Shown here: positions 54,119-62,420 of the stretch, in pieces
How positions within the stretch are numbered: the stretch's first letter is position 1
Layout of the letters: every line of letters starts with the position of its first letter
Origin: Paenibacillus sp. FSL H8-0079
GTDB taxonomy: Bacteria > Bacillota > Bacilli > Paenibacillales > Paenibacillaceae
Reading direction: 5' to 3'
DNA: 64,000 nt
Assembly: GCF_037991315.1 (NCBI RefSeq)
Contig: NZ_CP150300.1
Location: forward strand, 496,001-560,000
Translations under genes and position numbers: made by a program
Notes under the pieces: generated by a model
Database searches by the model: none
Seen by the model: the letters and a program-made list of their open reading frames with translations, nothing else
Told to the model about the DNA's origin: nothing

Positions 54119-55351
54119 ATGCCGGTTGTAAATATTACAGGGGCACTCGGAGGCAGTCAATTTGAACCATCGATTGCAGTGAACGAATTACTGCCTAATA
54201 TTATGTGTGTTGTTGCAGTCGATACAAGTACTGGGCCGACAAGAACCGGATTCTACCGCTCCATTGATGGAGGGCAGACCTGGGTGACAACGACCCTGCC
54301 GCAACCAGCAGGGTATGAGGGGGCGGAAGCGCCTACGATTGATTATACCTTTCCCAGCACATTCATTGTGACGGTGCATGTATTCAATGGGGAGAACGAC
54401 GGAACGATTATTAGCTATACATCGCTTGATGATGGATTGACCTGGACCCCGCCTGTATTTGTTAACAGGGGTTATGGACTGGTTGTTCACAATGATGAAC
54501 CGTTTGTGGCCTGTGATCGTACACCAGGTAGTCCGTATCGAGGCAATATTTATGTCGGCTATACTCCGCTGGCAACGGCAGCTTCGTCGATATTCTTACA
54601 ACGATCTGAGGATGTGGCGTCAACCTGGCAGATTCCAAGCAGGATTTCCAATCCAAGAGGTTTCCATGATCGGGCGACCATCGGGATTGGATTCACAGGC
54701 GAAGTCTACGCCGGTTATATCCTCACGGGTCCAGGCAGTGCGTATGCGTTGCTTCGGACTTCCTATGACGGAGGTGCTACATTCCAGCCACCTATAAGCA
54801 ATCAGTCCACGCTCATTGCTTCTGTTGTGCCTTCACCACAGGTTCTGCCTGTGCCCAATTATGCATTTCGTGTTCAAACCAACCTGAATCTGACTGCAGA
54901 TATCTCCAACAGTATCTACAGTGGTACAGTTTACGCGGTATGGAATGATGCCCGGAATGGCTATACAGATGTATTTATGTGTAGCTCGCCGGATGGATTG
55001 CTCTGGAGTGAGCCTGTGAGCATTACAGGGGCACCGGTGGGAACACAGAATTTCTTTCCTTCCATTACCGTATCTCCGTTCACTGGTGTAATACGGGTCA
55101 TCTATTACACCAACCAGCTCGATGGTTTTTTGCTGGATGTTTTTGTGGCGGAATCGTTTAACGGGGGGGCAACGTTTACGAATCGGAGGCTTACTACAAC
55201 ATCGTTCAACCCGAATGGGAACTCGCCTACACCGACCGTACTCATTGGTGACTATATTACGGCTTACACCCAGGCACCCGACAATCTGGCCGCGGTATGG
55301 ATGGCAACAACCCCGCCTACAGGGAAGCTGGATGTATATTTCGGTTCATAA
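54119..55351 (+). CDS. Sialidase-like Asp-box beta-propeller protein
   Basis: The 410-residue product has repeated Asp-box motifs (SxDGGxTW type): YRSIDGGQTWVTT, TSLDDGLTWTPP, TSYDGGATFQPP, SSPDGLLWSEP and ESFNGGATFTNR, as in sialidase and other six-bladed propellers. The catalytic Arg triad and Tyr/Glu of true sialidases cannot be assigned by eye. It has no signal peptide, so it may be a spore-coat or exosporium protein rather than a secreted hydrolase. GGAGGTG precedes the ATG at 54119. A strong terminator follows. Confidence 0.8.
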   Translation: MPVVNITGALGGSQFEPSIAVNELLPNIMCVVAVDTSTGPTRTGFYRSIDGGQTWVTTTLPQPAGYEGAEAPTIDYTFPSTFIVTVHVFNGENDGTIISYTSLDDGLTWTPPVFVNRGYGLVVHNDEPFVACDRTPGSPYRGNIYVGYTPLATAASSIFLQRSEDVASTWQIPSRISNPRGFHDRATIGIGFTGEVYAGYILTGPGSAYALLRTSYDGGATFQPPISNQSTLIASVVPSPQVLPVPNYAFRVQTNLNLTADISNSIYSGTVYAVWNDARNGYTDVFMCSSPDGLLWSEPVSITGAPVGTQNFFPSITVSPFTGVIRVIYYTNQLDGFLLDVFVAESFNGGATFTNRRLTTTSFNPNGNSPTPTVLIGDYITAYTQAPDNLAAVWMATTPPTGKLDVYFGS

Positions 55352-55379
55352 AATAGAGATGTGTCTATAAACTGAAAGA

Positions 55380-55419
55380 CAAAAAGACCAGCTTAACGTT
55401 CATTAAGCTGGTCTTTTTG
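55380..55419. terminator. Bidirectional intrinsic terminator
   Basis: CAAAAAGACCAGCTTAA and TTAAGCTGGTCTTTTTG form a perfect 17-bp stem between convergent genes. Confidence 0.92.
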
Positions 55420-55436
55420 TATATGCATATAACATT

Positions 55437-56561
55437 TTAATCTGCAATTACCAATGAGGCACCAATCAACGTTGCGTTGGTATAACCACCACCAACATTT
55501 TCAAAAGAGAAGTTGGTAATTGGCGCACCGATCACAGTAGCGTAATCGCCGTCAAGCAGATCTCCAGTCGTTGCAGGGTACAACGCTATAATATCGTTTC
55601 CGTTCTCATCCATGACATGAACGACAGAGAAAGTTGCTCCGAGAGAGCTATCTTCTTCAACGGAAATGACTTCCCCGTTAACTTGTACGAAAGTATTGTA
55701 ATAGTTGGTCACATTTTTATTCAGATGACGGGTCGTTACATTGGAGTCAACGAGACCCTGTACCTTTTTGCTTAGTTCTGCCGTAATGGCCGGGAATACA
55801 TCGTTATGTTTACCAAAGAAATCGTAAGATGCCTGCTCCATAAAGGCCGTATCTTCTGTAATGTACGGAGTTAACTCATTAAAGAAATCGGCAGCTGATG
55901 CCGTAACAGATGAATTAACAGTCGTTGCAGTTGGTGCTGTTTGCTCCAGAGGAGCAGTAATGGTCAGGGAATCAAGGATATCTTTGATCTCATCCTGATT
56001 ATAAGTATCCTTGGCGTAGGTTAACGTCATGCTATAGAGTTCTGTATTGGTCGGAATCAGATACTGCATAAGGACAACATCTGTACCCGAGGAATGCTTA
56101 TAGGATCCTTCCAATACACCAGCGCTATATTCTTTATAAGGCTTGTTCGTGTAGCTGGTTTTTTTATAATCGGAAATACCGATACTTGAACCGTTTTGTG
56201 TGTAATAATCAACCACATTATTGGCGTATTCTTCAGGGTTGATTGAACCGGATGGGCTAGCCTCAATCGTCAAGTTAACGTTATCTGCGAATGTGGCAGA
56301 TGAAGATTGGTCCGAAAAAGCAGCCTTAATTGCTGGAACATTCATTTGACTTGTATCTACGCTTTTCCAGGATTCAGGATATGCAAAAGAAAATCCTTCT
56401 CCACTATATGTAGTGTATTTCGCAGCTTTAGCTTCCGTTGAAACAGTTTCAGTCGCTGTGGTTGCTTCTGAAGTTTGAGTATCGGCTGTTGTGTTTGTTT
56501 CTGAATTACCACAAGCGCTAAGCAATGCGGCTAGTGCCAGAATCGTAATAAGTTTCTTCAT
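55437..56561 (-). CDS. Lipoprotein with PsbP-like and OB-like domains
   Basis: The 374-residue product has lipobox ALAALLSACGNSE, a Thr-rich linker to about residue 50, then a PsbP/DUF1795-type domain (YSGEGFSFAYPESWKSVDTS, YSMTLTYAKDTYNQDEIKDI) to about 200. The C-terminal region reads TNYYNTFVQVNGEVISVEED and GDYATVIGAPIT, suggesting an OB-type fold. It is exposed on the outer face of the membrane; its function is unknown. It starts 15 bp after the broken XRE gene, using a ribosome binding site near that gene's stop. Confidence 0.75.
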   Translation of the reverse strand: MKKLITILALAALLSACGNSETNTTADTQTSEATTATETVSTEAKAAKYTTYSGEGFSFAYPESWKSVDTSQMNVPAIKAAFSDQSSSATFADNVNLTIEASPSGSINPEEYANNVVDYYTQNGSSIGISDYKKTSYTNKPYKEYSAGVLEGSYKHSSGTDVVLMQYLIPTNTELYSMTLTYAKDTYNQDEIKDILDSLTITAPLEQTAPTATTVNSSVTASAADFFNELTPYITEDTAFMEQASYDFFGKHNDVFPAITAELSKKVQGLVDSNVTTRHLNKNVTNYYNTFVQVNGEVISVEEDSSLGATFSVVHVMDENGNDIIALYPATTGDLLDGDYATVIGAPITNFSFENVGGGYTNATLIGASLVIAD

Positions 56562-56576
56562 TATGTCTAATTTCTC

Positions 56577-57192
56577 CTAATGTGCTTCCCATCGGTTGGG
56601 ATTTTTTCTAAGGTCATCATTTTGTCTGGGATAATCCAGTTTAGTTGCCCGTGATTGCTCGCTAATAAACTTAAAGAACTGCCTGGTTTCATCCTTGAGC
56701 TGATCCGGGGCATGAAGATATTTTCGGAAGAAGGCTCCATGTACAGGATGCTGCAGGTAAGAATAAAAATGTTCATCCGGATCTGGGGTGACATCGGGAA
56801 AAGGTTTTTTGGTAAGTCCAATAAGGTAATCAGCGGTTGTTCCCAAAACACTCACCAGGCGACCTAAAGCATCTGGATCGGGTTTCCTGTGGTTGGTTTC
56901 ATACCGGGACAATTGGACTACTGTAAGATTGGTTTGTAGAGGTTGTTCAAAAAGCCCAATTTTGATTACAAAAGATGCCTATCGGCATCATCAGCATCGA
57001 ATATGGAATTCAGCCCAAATGTCCGTTGCTCACGTAGTTTTCCCTACGCTCCGCTACTCCATTTCTAGCTTCATCCCATCTTCTCGGTACTTAAAACCGG
57101 TCTTTTTGAACACGCACTTGTAATGAACATTCTTTCTGTGATAACCCCTTTATTTCCCGTAAGTGTTTAATACGTTCACCAAGAGTGGGCAT
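56577..57192 (-). pseudogene. XRE-family regulator interrupted by a 179-bp element
   Basis: Reading from ATG at 57192 (AGAAAGGAG upstream) gives MPTLGERIKHLREIKGLSQK then ECSLQ. Foreign sequence follows, and the gene resumes with TNLTVVQLSRYETNHRKPDP to the stop at 56577. Removing the 179-bp insert and one copy of its 5-bp duplication restores an unbroken frame with correct helix-turn-helix spacing (QKECSLQTNLTVVQLSRYE). The C-terminal remnant has LGRLVSVLGTTADYLIGLTK. The intact regulator probably controlled itself and the lipoprotein gene downstream. Confidence 0.88.
56939..57117. mobile_element. MITE-like insertion with 5-bp target duplication
   Basis: This 179-bp non-coding element has imperfect terminal inverted repeats built on TGTTCAAAAAG: one end reads GAGGTTGTTCAAAAAGCCC, and the other, on the opposite strand, GTGCGTGTTCAAAAAGACC. 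It is flanked by direct repeats TTGTA (56934-56938 and 57118-57122). It has no transposase frame, so it must have moved in trans. It contains several internal short stems (GATGCC/GGCATC; CGTAG/CTACG). Confidence 0.85.
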
Positions 57193-57252
57193 AGACACTC
57201 CTTTCTACTTTATTAGTAAAATAATAACATTAATAAAGATTTCAGTATTCAT

Positions 57253-57318
57253 AATTACCAAAAAGGTAATTTGTCTGTATTTAACAAGTTTTAATCTAAT
57301 AATATACCGTTTTGGTAT
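57253..57318 (-). promoter_or_regulatory. Two matching dyads TACC-N5-GGTA upstream of XRE gene
   Basis: AATTACC-AAAAA-GGTAATT (57253-57271, spacer 57260-57264) and ATACC-GTTTT-GGTAT (57304-57318) share the TACC-N5-GGTA core and are about 49 bp apart, in the promoter region of the XRE gene. They are probably its operators. The rest of the 350-bp gap to 57542 shows no gene. Confidence 0.55.
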
Positions 57319-57542
57319 CTTTGTTGAATGATAGTACATTAATTTTACGAATGTAACTGTGAGATTTATTTATGCGGTAGCCCCATTTGAATATCACAGT
57401 CAGACTAAAGAACTAACCTTGTATGTATGTGCAATTAGAGAGTGACCTGTGGAAAAGAACTGCCCATTTTCGACCTGAGCCCGGTCCCATGTGTGATTGG
57501 TGCATATAGTGAACTGTACCTCAAATCGAAGGAGGGGTTTAC

Positions 57543-57647
57543 ATGAGTGGAGTAGTAGGTGGATACGGCGGCGCATGGACATCGACTGGCGCGATCTTGG
57601 TTCTCTTTATCTTGTTGGTCATCATCTCTAAAGCATTCTTGATCTAA
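57543..57647 (+). CDS. YjcZ-family sporulation miniprotein 1
   Basis: This 34-residue protein has a Gly-rich start MSGVVGGYGGAWTSTGA and a single membrane helix ILVLFILLVIISKAFLI, the YjcZ/SscA-type pattern. A perfect GAAGGAGGGG site precedes the ATG. Members are small membrane proteins made in sporulating Bacillales. Two paralogues follow in the same direction. Confidence 0.85.
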   Translation: MSGVVGGYGGAWTSTGAILVLFILLVIISKAFLI

Positions 57648-57690
57648 TAAACCATTTGGACCCTAATATATTGGTAAAGGAGGGTTCTGC

Positions 57691-57798
57691 ATGAGCAAAG
57701 TAGTTGAAGGCGCAGGATACGGCGGCTGGACATCGACTGGAGCAATCCTGGTTCTGTTCATTCTTCTCGTAATCATCACTAAATCTTTCTGGGTATAA
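57691..57798 (+). CDS. YjcZ-family sporulation miniprotein 2
   Basis: This 35-residue paralogue (MSKVVEGAGYGGWTSTGAIL, then a hydrophobic helix ending TKSFWV) shares the WTSTGAILVLFILLVII segment with the preceding gene. AAAGGAGGG precedes the ATG. A terminator follows 12 bp after the stop. Confidence 0.85.
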   Translation: MSKVVEGAGYGGWTSTGAILVLFILLVIITKSFWV

Positions 57799-57809
57799 TA
57801 TGGCGAGCT

Positions 57810-57837
57810 CTGCCGGGCAACCGGTGGGGTTTTTTTT
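57810..57837 (+). terminator. Intrinsic terminator after miniprotein 2
   Basis: CTGCCGG-GCAA-CCGGTGG (with G-U pairs) followed by GG and eight T. Confidence 0.75.
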
Positions 57838-57970
57838 GTAGCGGACAAGCATGGGAAGAATACCCATCGGTTAAACGCCCATTTTGTCAAAATGAGGGCA
57901 ATAGCCCGGTCCAGAGGTAGGCTAAATACATAGGTTAGGGGTGTAGGCAAATGTTAAGGAGGAATGAACA

Positions 57971-58270
57971 ATGAGCGAAGTAAAACCAAACTCACCGAAC
58001 GGACAGGGGCATGTATACGGACATATGGGAGGAAATGAACACATGTATGGATATCAATACACAGGTCACACTATGCACGGGTATGGTTGCGGCACAATGC
58101 CAATGGGCTATGGTTACGGACACCAGCCTAACCAGGCTCCAATGATGCACGGTTATCAACAGGGCTGTGGAGTATCCTATGGTCATGGTGGCTCAAGCTG
58201 GGGTTCCATGGGTACGATCCTTGTACTGTTCATCCTGCTGGTCATTATCTCCAAAACCATGTTTATCTAA
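57971..58270 (+). CDS. YjcZ-like miniprotein 3 with His/Gly/Tyr/Met-rich extension
   Basis: This 99-residue protein ends with the same membrane segment as the two genes before it (SMGTILVLFILLVIISKTMF). It has about 70 extra N-terminal residues rich in His, Gly, Tyr and Met, such as GHVYGHMGGNEHMYGYQY and TMHGYGCGTMPMGYGYGH. Many His, Met and two Cys suggest metal binding or a spore-coat-like cross-linking role (inference). AAGGAGG precedes the ATG. Confidence 0.8.
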   Translation: MSEVKPNSPNGQGHVYGHMGGNEHMYGYQYTGHTMHGYGCGTMPMGYGYGHQPNQAPMMHGYQQGCGVSYGHGGSSWGSMGTILVLFILLVIISKTMFI

Positions 58271-58392
58271 GTAGTTGTGAGTGCAAGACCGCTTTGCTGA
58301 ATGTGGAGCGTTACAATAGAGCTGGTTCAGAAAGCTCTAAATAAACCCTGTGTTCGATGACGGGGGGAACGTTTCTGATGATTCAGATCGGG

Positions 58393-58429
58393 ACAGCGTA
58401 GGAATTCATCCTGCGTTGTTTCTTTTTTT
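58393..58429 (+). terminator. Intrinsic terminator downstream of miniprotein 3
   Basis: ACAGCGTAGGA and TCCTGCGTTGT pair with G-U tolerance, followed by TTCTTTTTTT. Confidence 0.75.
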
Positions 58430-58544
58430 GCTTCGGGAATAGTTTCTTTAACGAACTCCACAGGCTCTATTCCATGAATTCCTGCTGTTTCGAAAATTTA
58501 ACGAATCGTCTGTAGATGATGCTGAAATGGGTATGTAGACATGG

Positions 58545-58832
58545 ATAAACACCCGGAACCCAATTCCGGGTGCTTGTGTATGTTTTCAATCTTCTCAAGA
58601 ATAAGTGATATCCAAAACAACAAAAGCCCTACCTCTCTTTTGTCCTTGCGGCTCCGATGACCGCGCCAGTGTGAATGGGAACATCTTGTGCAACTCTGTA
58701 CTACCGGGTTATTGTTATGCAGGTTCTTCAATCTTCATAGGTTGATTGTACTTATTCGCTGCGGTCGCAGCATGAAGAAAATATTCCGGGGTTTAAAGAA
58801 GACAGAAATCATATGAGGTTGTTTAATACAAC
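58545..58832 (-). ncRNA. Candidate untranslated RNA
   Basis: A good minus-strand promoter (58839-58867) fires into a stretch with no open frame that has a ribosome binding site. It runs to a hairpin CACCCGGAA-N5-TTCCGGGTG (58550-58572) with a modest T-rich tail. Internal stems include GCTGCG/CGCAGC. The transcript would be about 285 nt. I could not match it to 6S, SRP, RNase P or tmRNA by eye. Confidence 0.4.
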
Positions 58833-58838
58833 TCTTAT

Positions 58839-58867
58839 ACTATACCACAGCTTGTAATTTTTTGCAA
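58839..58867 (-). promoter_or_regulatory. SigA-type promoter, minus strand
   Basis: TTGCAA (58867-58862), 17-bp spacer, TATAGT (58844-58839). Confidence 0.6.
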
Positions 58868-59045
58868 TAAAAAGGAAAGCGCGAACAGAGCAACATGTTT
58901 TCGGACTGTTTTTAAGTTAGAGGTTGAAAGGTTAGTTTGAAAAGATACAGAAAATTTTTCAAAATATTTCTCCACAGAGGTAATCCTCTTCAAAAGTTTC
59001 TGCGTAGGTTATAATAAGAGGGAAGAAACAGAAAGGGGCCCTCGC

Positions 59046-59642
59046 ATGACTGAATCGATGGAGGACAGCAGGTTAATGCGGCAGATTGCGGAACGCGATG
59101 CTTCCGCACTGGAGCTTTTATATGACCGTTATGAGCGAGCGGTATACTCTTTTGCCTACCGGATCGTTGGTGATCCCATGACAGCAGAGGAGACCGTTCA
59201 GGAACTTTTCCTGCGGGTCTGGAATAATGCTGAACGATATGATGCCTCACAGGGGAAGCTGACCACATGGATGTTTGCGATTACGCGTAACATTGCAGTG
59301 GACATGCTGAGGCGGAAATCAAAAGGGGCAGCGGCTACTTCAGTTGAACACGAGACACTGGCGGCCTATGCCGATGAAGATACGAATACGGAAGAAGAAG
59401 TACAACGTAAATGGGAAGGCACTCGGATTAAAGAGGCGTTGTCCCAGTTGAACGGTGATCAGCAACAAGTTATCGAATCGATTTATTATGCGGGATTAAC
59501 CCAGCAGGAAGTATCCAGCCGATTCGGGATTCCGCTGGGTACAGTAAAGAGTCGTGTCAGGCTTGCCATGCGGCAGCTCCAAAAGTTGCTGGCCGATGCT
59601 GAATTGCATCCGGACGCGGGAAGGGAGGGCATACATCCATGA
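59046..59642 (+). CDS. ECF-type RNA polymerase sigma factor
   Basis: The 198-residue sigma-70-family protein has region 2 at about 15-90 (ALELLYDRYERAVYSFAYRI, TVQELFLRVWNNAERYD, KLTTWMFAITRNIAVDMLRR). Region 4 is at about 135-185, with the HTH YAGLTQQEVSSRFGIPLGTV then KSRVRLAMRQL. AAAGGGG precedes the ATG. The stop overlaps the anti-sigma start by 4 bp, so the pair is translationally coupled and probably under their own control. The trigger is unknown. Confidence 0.93.
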   Translation: MTESMEDSRLMRQIAERDASALELLYDRYERAVYSFAYRIVGDPMTAEETVQELFLRVWNNAERYDASQGKLTTWMFAITRNIAVDMLRRKSKGAAATSVEHETLAAYADEDTNTEEEVQRKWEGTRIKEALSQLNGDQQQVIESIYYAGLTQQEVSSRFGIPLGTVKSRVRLAMRQLQKLLADAELHPDAGREGIHP

Positions 59643-60619
59643 TAGAACGACATGAGGAGTGGTCTGATCTGGCACCGATGTATGTGCTGGGCGGACTGGA
59701 AGCAGAGGAAGTGGCAGCGTTTGAAGCGCATATGGCGAATTGTGAACCTTGTCGCCAGGAGGTGAGGGAATTGCAGGAAGTGACTGGCTTCCTGCCACTT
59801 GCGGCGGAACCTGTAGCGCCGCCGCCAGGCATGCGAGCACGTGTGCTGGGCAACGTGCTCGGACATGTGCAGGAGAGCGCCGAGGCGAAGCCGGCGGCTC
59901 CTGCAGAGCCTGAAGCACCCGTGGTGCTTCAGGAGGACCTTGCGCCGCAGCACGAACGTGCGGCGCAGCCCGGGCCAGGCTTGCCGCCGGTAACGGCGGT
60001 GCCTGCGGCCCGGGTGGAAGAGGCTGCCCAGGCACAGCCATGGCAGCCACAAGGGCGCGCGCGTGCGCGCAGCAGCCGCGCGTGGCGCGTGGCTAGCGCC
60101 GGCCTTGCGGTAGCGGCACTGGTGCTGGGCGTGTACACGGCGCAGCTGCAGAGCCAGATCGACTCGCTGACGCAGCAAGCGGCGGGCTCGTCGGCTACGC
60201 AAGAGCAACTGGTGCAGGCACAGGCGCAGAATGCGCAGCTGCAAGAGCAGCTGGCCTCAGCTCTGGAGCCTGCACAGGGCATGCAGACTGGCGAGGCAGT
60301 GAAGCTTAATCCTGCAACGCAGGATATTGTAGCTCAGGGTCTCGCAACCATCGTTATTGACAGCAAGGGCACTCACTTGGTTGTGCAGGCTGAGAACTTG
60401 CCGAACCTGGAAGGCAACGAGGCATTTCAGGTTTGGTTGATCAAGGGAGATACCCCTCAGAATGCGGGTACTTTCCTTAGTCGTGACGGTACGGGAGCGG
60501 TTTACTATACATTGGATTCGGCGAACGACTATGATACGGTTGCGATCACGCTTGAACCGGATGCCATGGGAGATGAGCCGCGCGGTACGATGATTTTGGC
60601 TGCCAAGATCAAAGGATAA
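59639..60619 (+). CDS. Anti-sigma factor, RskA-like with zinc motif
   Basis: The 326-residue partner of the ECF sigma factor has an N-terminal zinc-binding anti-sigma domain (HMANCEPCRQEVRELQ, HxxxCxxC). A long Ala/Pro/Glu-rich linker follows at about 75-140 (DNA here is unusually GC-rich, 59880-60240). One membrane helix is at about 150-168 (AGLAVAALVLGVYTAQL), then a coiled Gln/Ala segment and a C-terminal RskA-type sensor domain outside (VQAENLPNLEGNEAFQVWLI, GDEPRGTMILAAKIKG). It holds the sigma factor until it is cleaved or released. Confidence 0.92.
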   Translation: MIERHEEWSDLAPMYVLGGLEAEEVAAFEAHMANCEPCRQEVRELQEVTGFLPLAAEPVAPPPGMRARVLGNVLGHVQESAEAKPAAPAEPEAPVVLQEDLAPQHERAAQPGPGLPPVTAVPAARVEEAAQAQPWQPQGRARARSSRAWRVASAGLAVAALVLGVYTAQLQSQIDSLTQQAAGSSATQEQLVQAQAQNAQLQEQLASALEPAQGMQTGEAVKLNPATQDIVAQGLATIVIDSKGTHLVVQAENLPNLEGNEAFQVWLIKGDTPQNAGTFLSRDGTGAVYYTLDSANDYDTVAITLEPDAMGDEPRGTMILAAKIKG

Positions 60620-60635
60620 ATATAGGATATATCAC

Positions 60636-60667
60636 AAAAGGCTGCTCCTTCGTGGAGCGGCCTTTTC
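60636..60667 (+). terminator. Intrinsic terminator after sigma/anti-sigma operon
   Basis: AAAAGGCTGCTCC and GGAGCGGCCTTTT form a stem over a TTCGT loop, with a T-rich tail. Confidence 0.88.
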
Positions 60668-60870
60668 TTGTTGTCCGAAGTGCCACCAAGTTACCGCGGA
60701 AAGGGTCAAATATTTTGAAACGATTCGACATGTGAAGTCCTGGTTTCCAATCAGCAGATTTTATTAATTTTTTTGGTTTGAATAACCGATAAACAAATAG
60801 GAGGCTATACCCTTAATCTCCCCGTGACATCAAGGGAGAACTGGTTGCACATAGAGAGCGAGGGGTTCAG

Positions 60871-62382
60871 TTGGAAGTATACCGTTCATTTATTTTTCGT
60901 CTGCTACGCAATTATCTGATCGGTTCACTGGCAGCTGTTTTTGTTGTCGGTACAATGGTTATGGTATCTACCTTGCAAATACCGAATATTCAATTTGTTC
61001 GTCTCATCTTCATTGTGTTGATATCACTCTTGTTCATGCTTGTTGCAGAATTAATTACGCTGTGGGCGCAGCTTGGACCCATAAGGCAATTTTTCACTTC
61101 CGAGCATCATGAGAAAGATGAACTGAATCGCATGTATGAGAGTGTTCATCGATTCCCCGGACAGACTATATATCGTATTATGGGTCCGCACATGCTTGGT
61201 TTTTCACTTCCAGCAGCGGGATTAACAATATGGATGATATCCACGGGCTGGCTTGAGTTCCCTTACGGGTATGTTGTGGTGGCAGCTGCGTGTGCAATTC
61301 TGATTGCCGTCATGCATGCGCTAATTGAGTATTACCTGACGGTACGGGCAGTTAGACCCTTGCTGCTGGAGATTCGTCATCGAGGCAAAGTCCAGTATGG
61401 GATGGAGCCTTCACTCGGAGGGCGTGTCCTGGTATCCATTCAACGTAAATTTCAGCTAAGTACAGCACTGATCGGCTTATTTCCTTTGTTTTTGTTTTTC
61501 CTGGCTACATATATCCGGCTTCAATATATGGATAGTGAGTTTGCAAAAGAGTATATCCTGTGGGGAGTGCTTATCGTCATTCTGGGTGCCGGATTTGCAC
61601 TGGTTGGCAGTTGGCTCTTGATCCGGGATGTTCGTGATCCGGTTGCTGAACTGACGCACGAGATGAACCGTATTCAGGAGGGTGACCTTGGCAGAAGAGC
61701 TCCGGATCTGTATGCGGATGAGTTTTCGGCGTTGATCTCCGGCTTCAATATGATGATTAATCGGCTTGAGATGAGACAGGAACGTAATCGGCAGCTGCTG
61801 CAAAGTTATTTTTCTACACTGGCGGCTGCATTGGACGCCCGAGATAAATATACGGCAGGGCATTCCATGCGTGTGGCAGAGTATTCGCTGATGATCGGCA
61901 AGCTGAGCGGAATGGATGAGGAACAGGCGGATTTATTGTACAAATCAGCCTTACTCCATGATATCGGGAAAATCGGCATACCTGATGAGGTGCTGCTGAA
62001 GGATGGAAAACTAAGCGATGAAGAATTCGCAATTATTCGGACACATCCCGTGCAGGGAGAGAGCATTCTGCTCCAGATAGAACCCATTGATGCCATGGCT
62101 GACTTTTTGCCTGGTGTACGATCCCATCATGAAAGATATGATGGCAAAGGGTATCCGGATGGAATGGCAGGTGATGAAATTCCACTATTTGGCCGCATCA
62201 TTGCGGTAGCGGATGCTTTTGATGCCATGACGTCTGATCGACCGTATCGGAATGGGATGAGTCACGAGAAAGCGCTAACGATTTTGGAAGAAGGAAAAGG
62301 GACCCAATGGGACCCCTATTTTGCAGGTTTGTTTATTGATGAATGGAGAAGACAACAGCATATGCAGAAACCGTCGAAGTGA
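60871..62382 (+). CDS. Membrane HD-GYP domain protein (probable c-di-GMP phosphodiesterase)
   Basis: The 503-residue product has about six membrane helices in the first 250 residues. A HAMP-type linker follows (VRDPVAELTHEMNRIQEGDL) at about 255-305, then an HD-GYP domain with HSMRVAEYSLMIGKL, ALLHDIGKIGIPDEVLLKDG, RSHHERYDGKGYPDGM and ADAFDAMTSDRPYR, in which all metal ligands appear present. It should hydrolyse cyclic di-GMP. The TTG start is 5 nt after GAGGGG. CCGATAAAC about 110 bp upstream hints at SigD control, but a good -35 is lacking. Confidence 0.92.
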   Translation: MEVYRSFIFRLLRNYLIGSLAAVFVVGTMVMVSTLQIPNIQFVRLIFIVLISLLFMLVAELITLWAQLGPIRQFFTSEHHEKDELNRMYESVHRFPGQTIYRIMGPHMLGFSLPAAGLTIWMISTGWLEFPYGYVVVAAACAILIAVMHALIEYYLTVRAVRPLLLEIRHRGKVQYGMEPSLGGRVLVSIQRKFQLSTALIGLFPLFLFFLATYIRLQYMDSEFAKEYILWGVLIVILGAGFALVGSWLLIRDVRDPVAELTHEMNRIQEGDLGRRAPDLYADEFSALISGFNMMINRLEMRQERNRQLLQSYFSTLAAALDARDKYTAGHSMRVAEYSLMIGKLSGMDEEQADLLYKSALLHDIGKIGIPDEVLLKDGKLSDEEFAIIRTHPVQGESILLQIEPIDAMADFLPGVRSHHERYDGKGYPDGMAGDEIPLFGRIIAVADAFDAMTSDRPYRNGMSHEKALTILEEGKGTQWDPYFAGLFIDEWRRQQHMQKPSK

Positions 62383-62420
62383 GGGATCAGCTGATCCCCT
62401 CTGTCCACTTCGATTCTTTT
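62374..62420. terminator. Terminator overlapping both convergent stop codons
   Basis: TCGAAGTG/CACTTCGA close an inner GGGATCAG/CTGATCCC hairpin, with TTCTTTT on the right. The stem covers the last codons of the HD-GYP gene and of the PAP2 gene on the other strand. Confidence 0.7.

Noticed and set aside
58498..58731. 77-codon frame inside the candidate RNA
   Set aside because: Would need a TTG start without a Shine-Dalgarno and spans the terminator hairpin; an RNA gene explains the stretch better.
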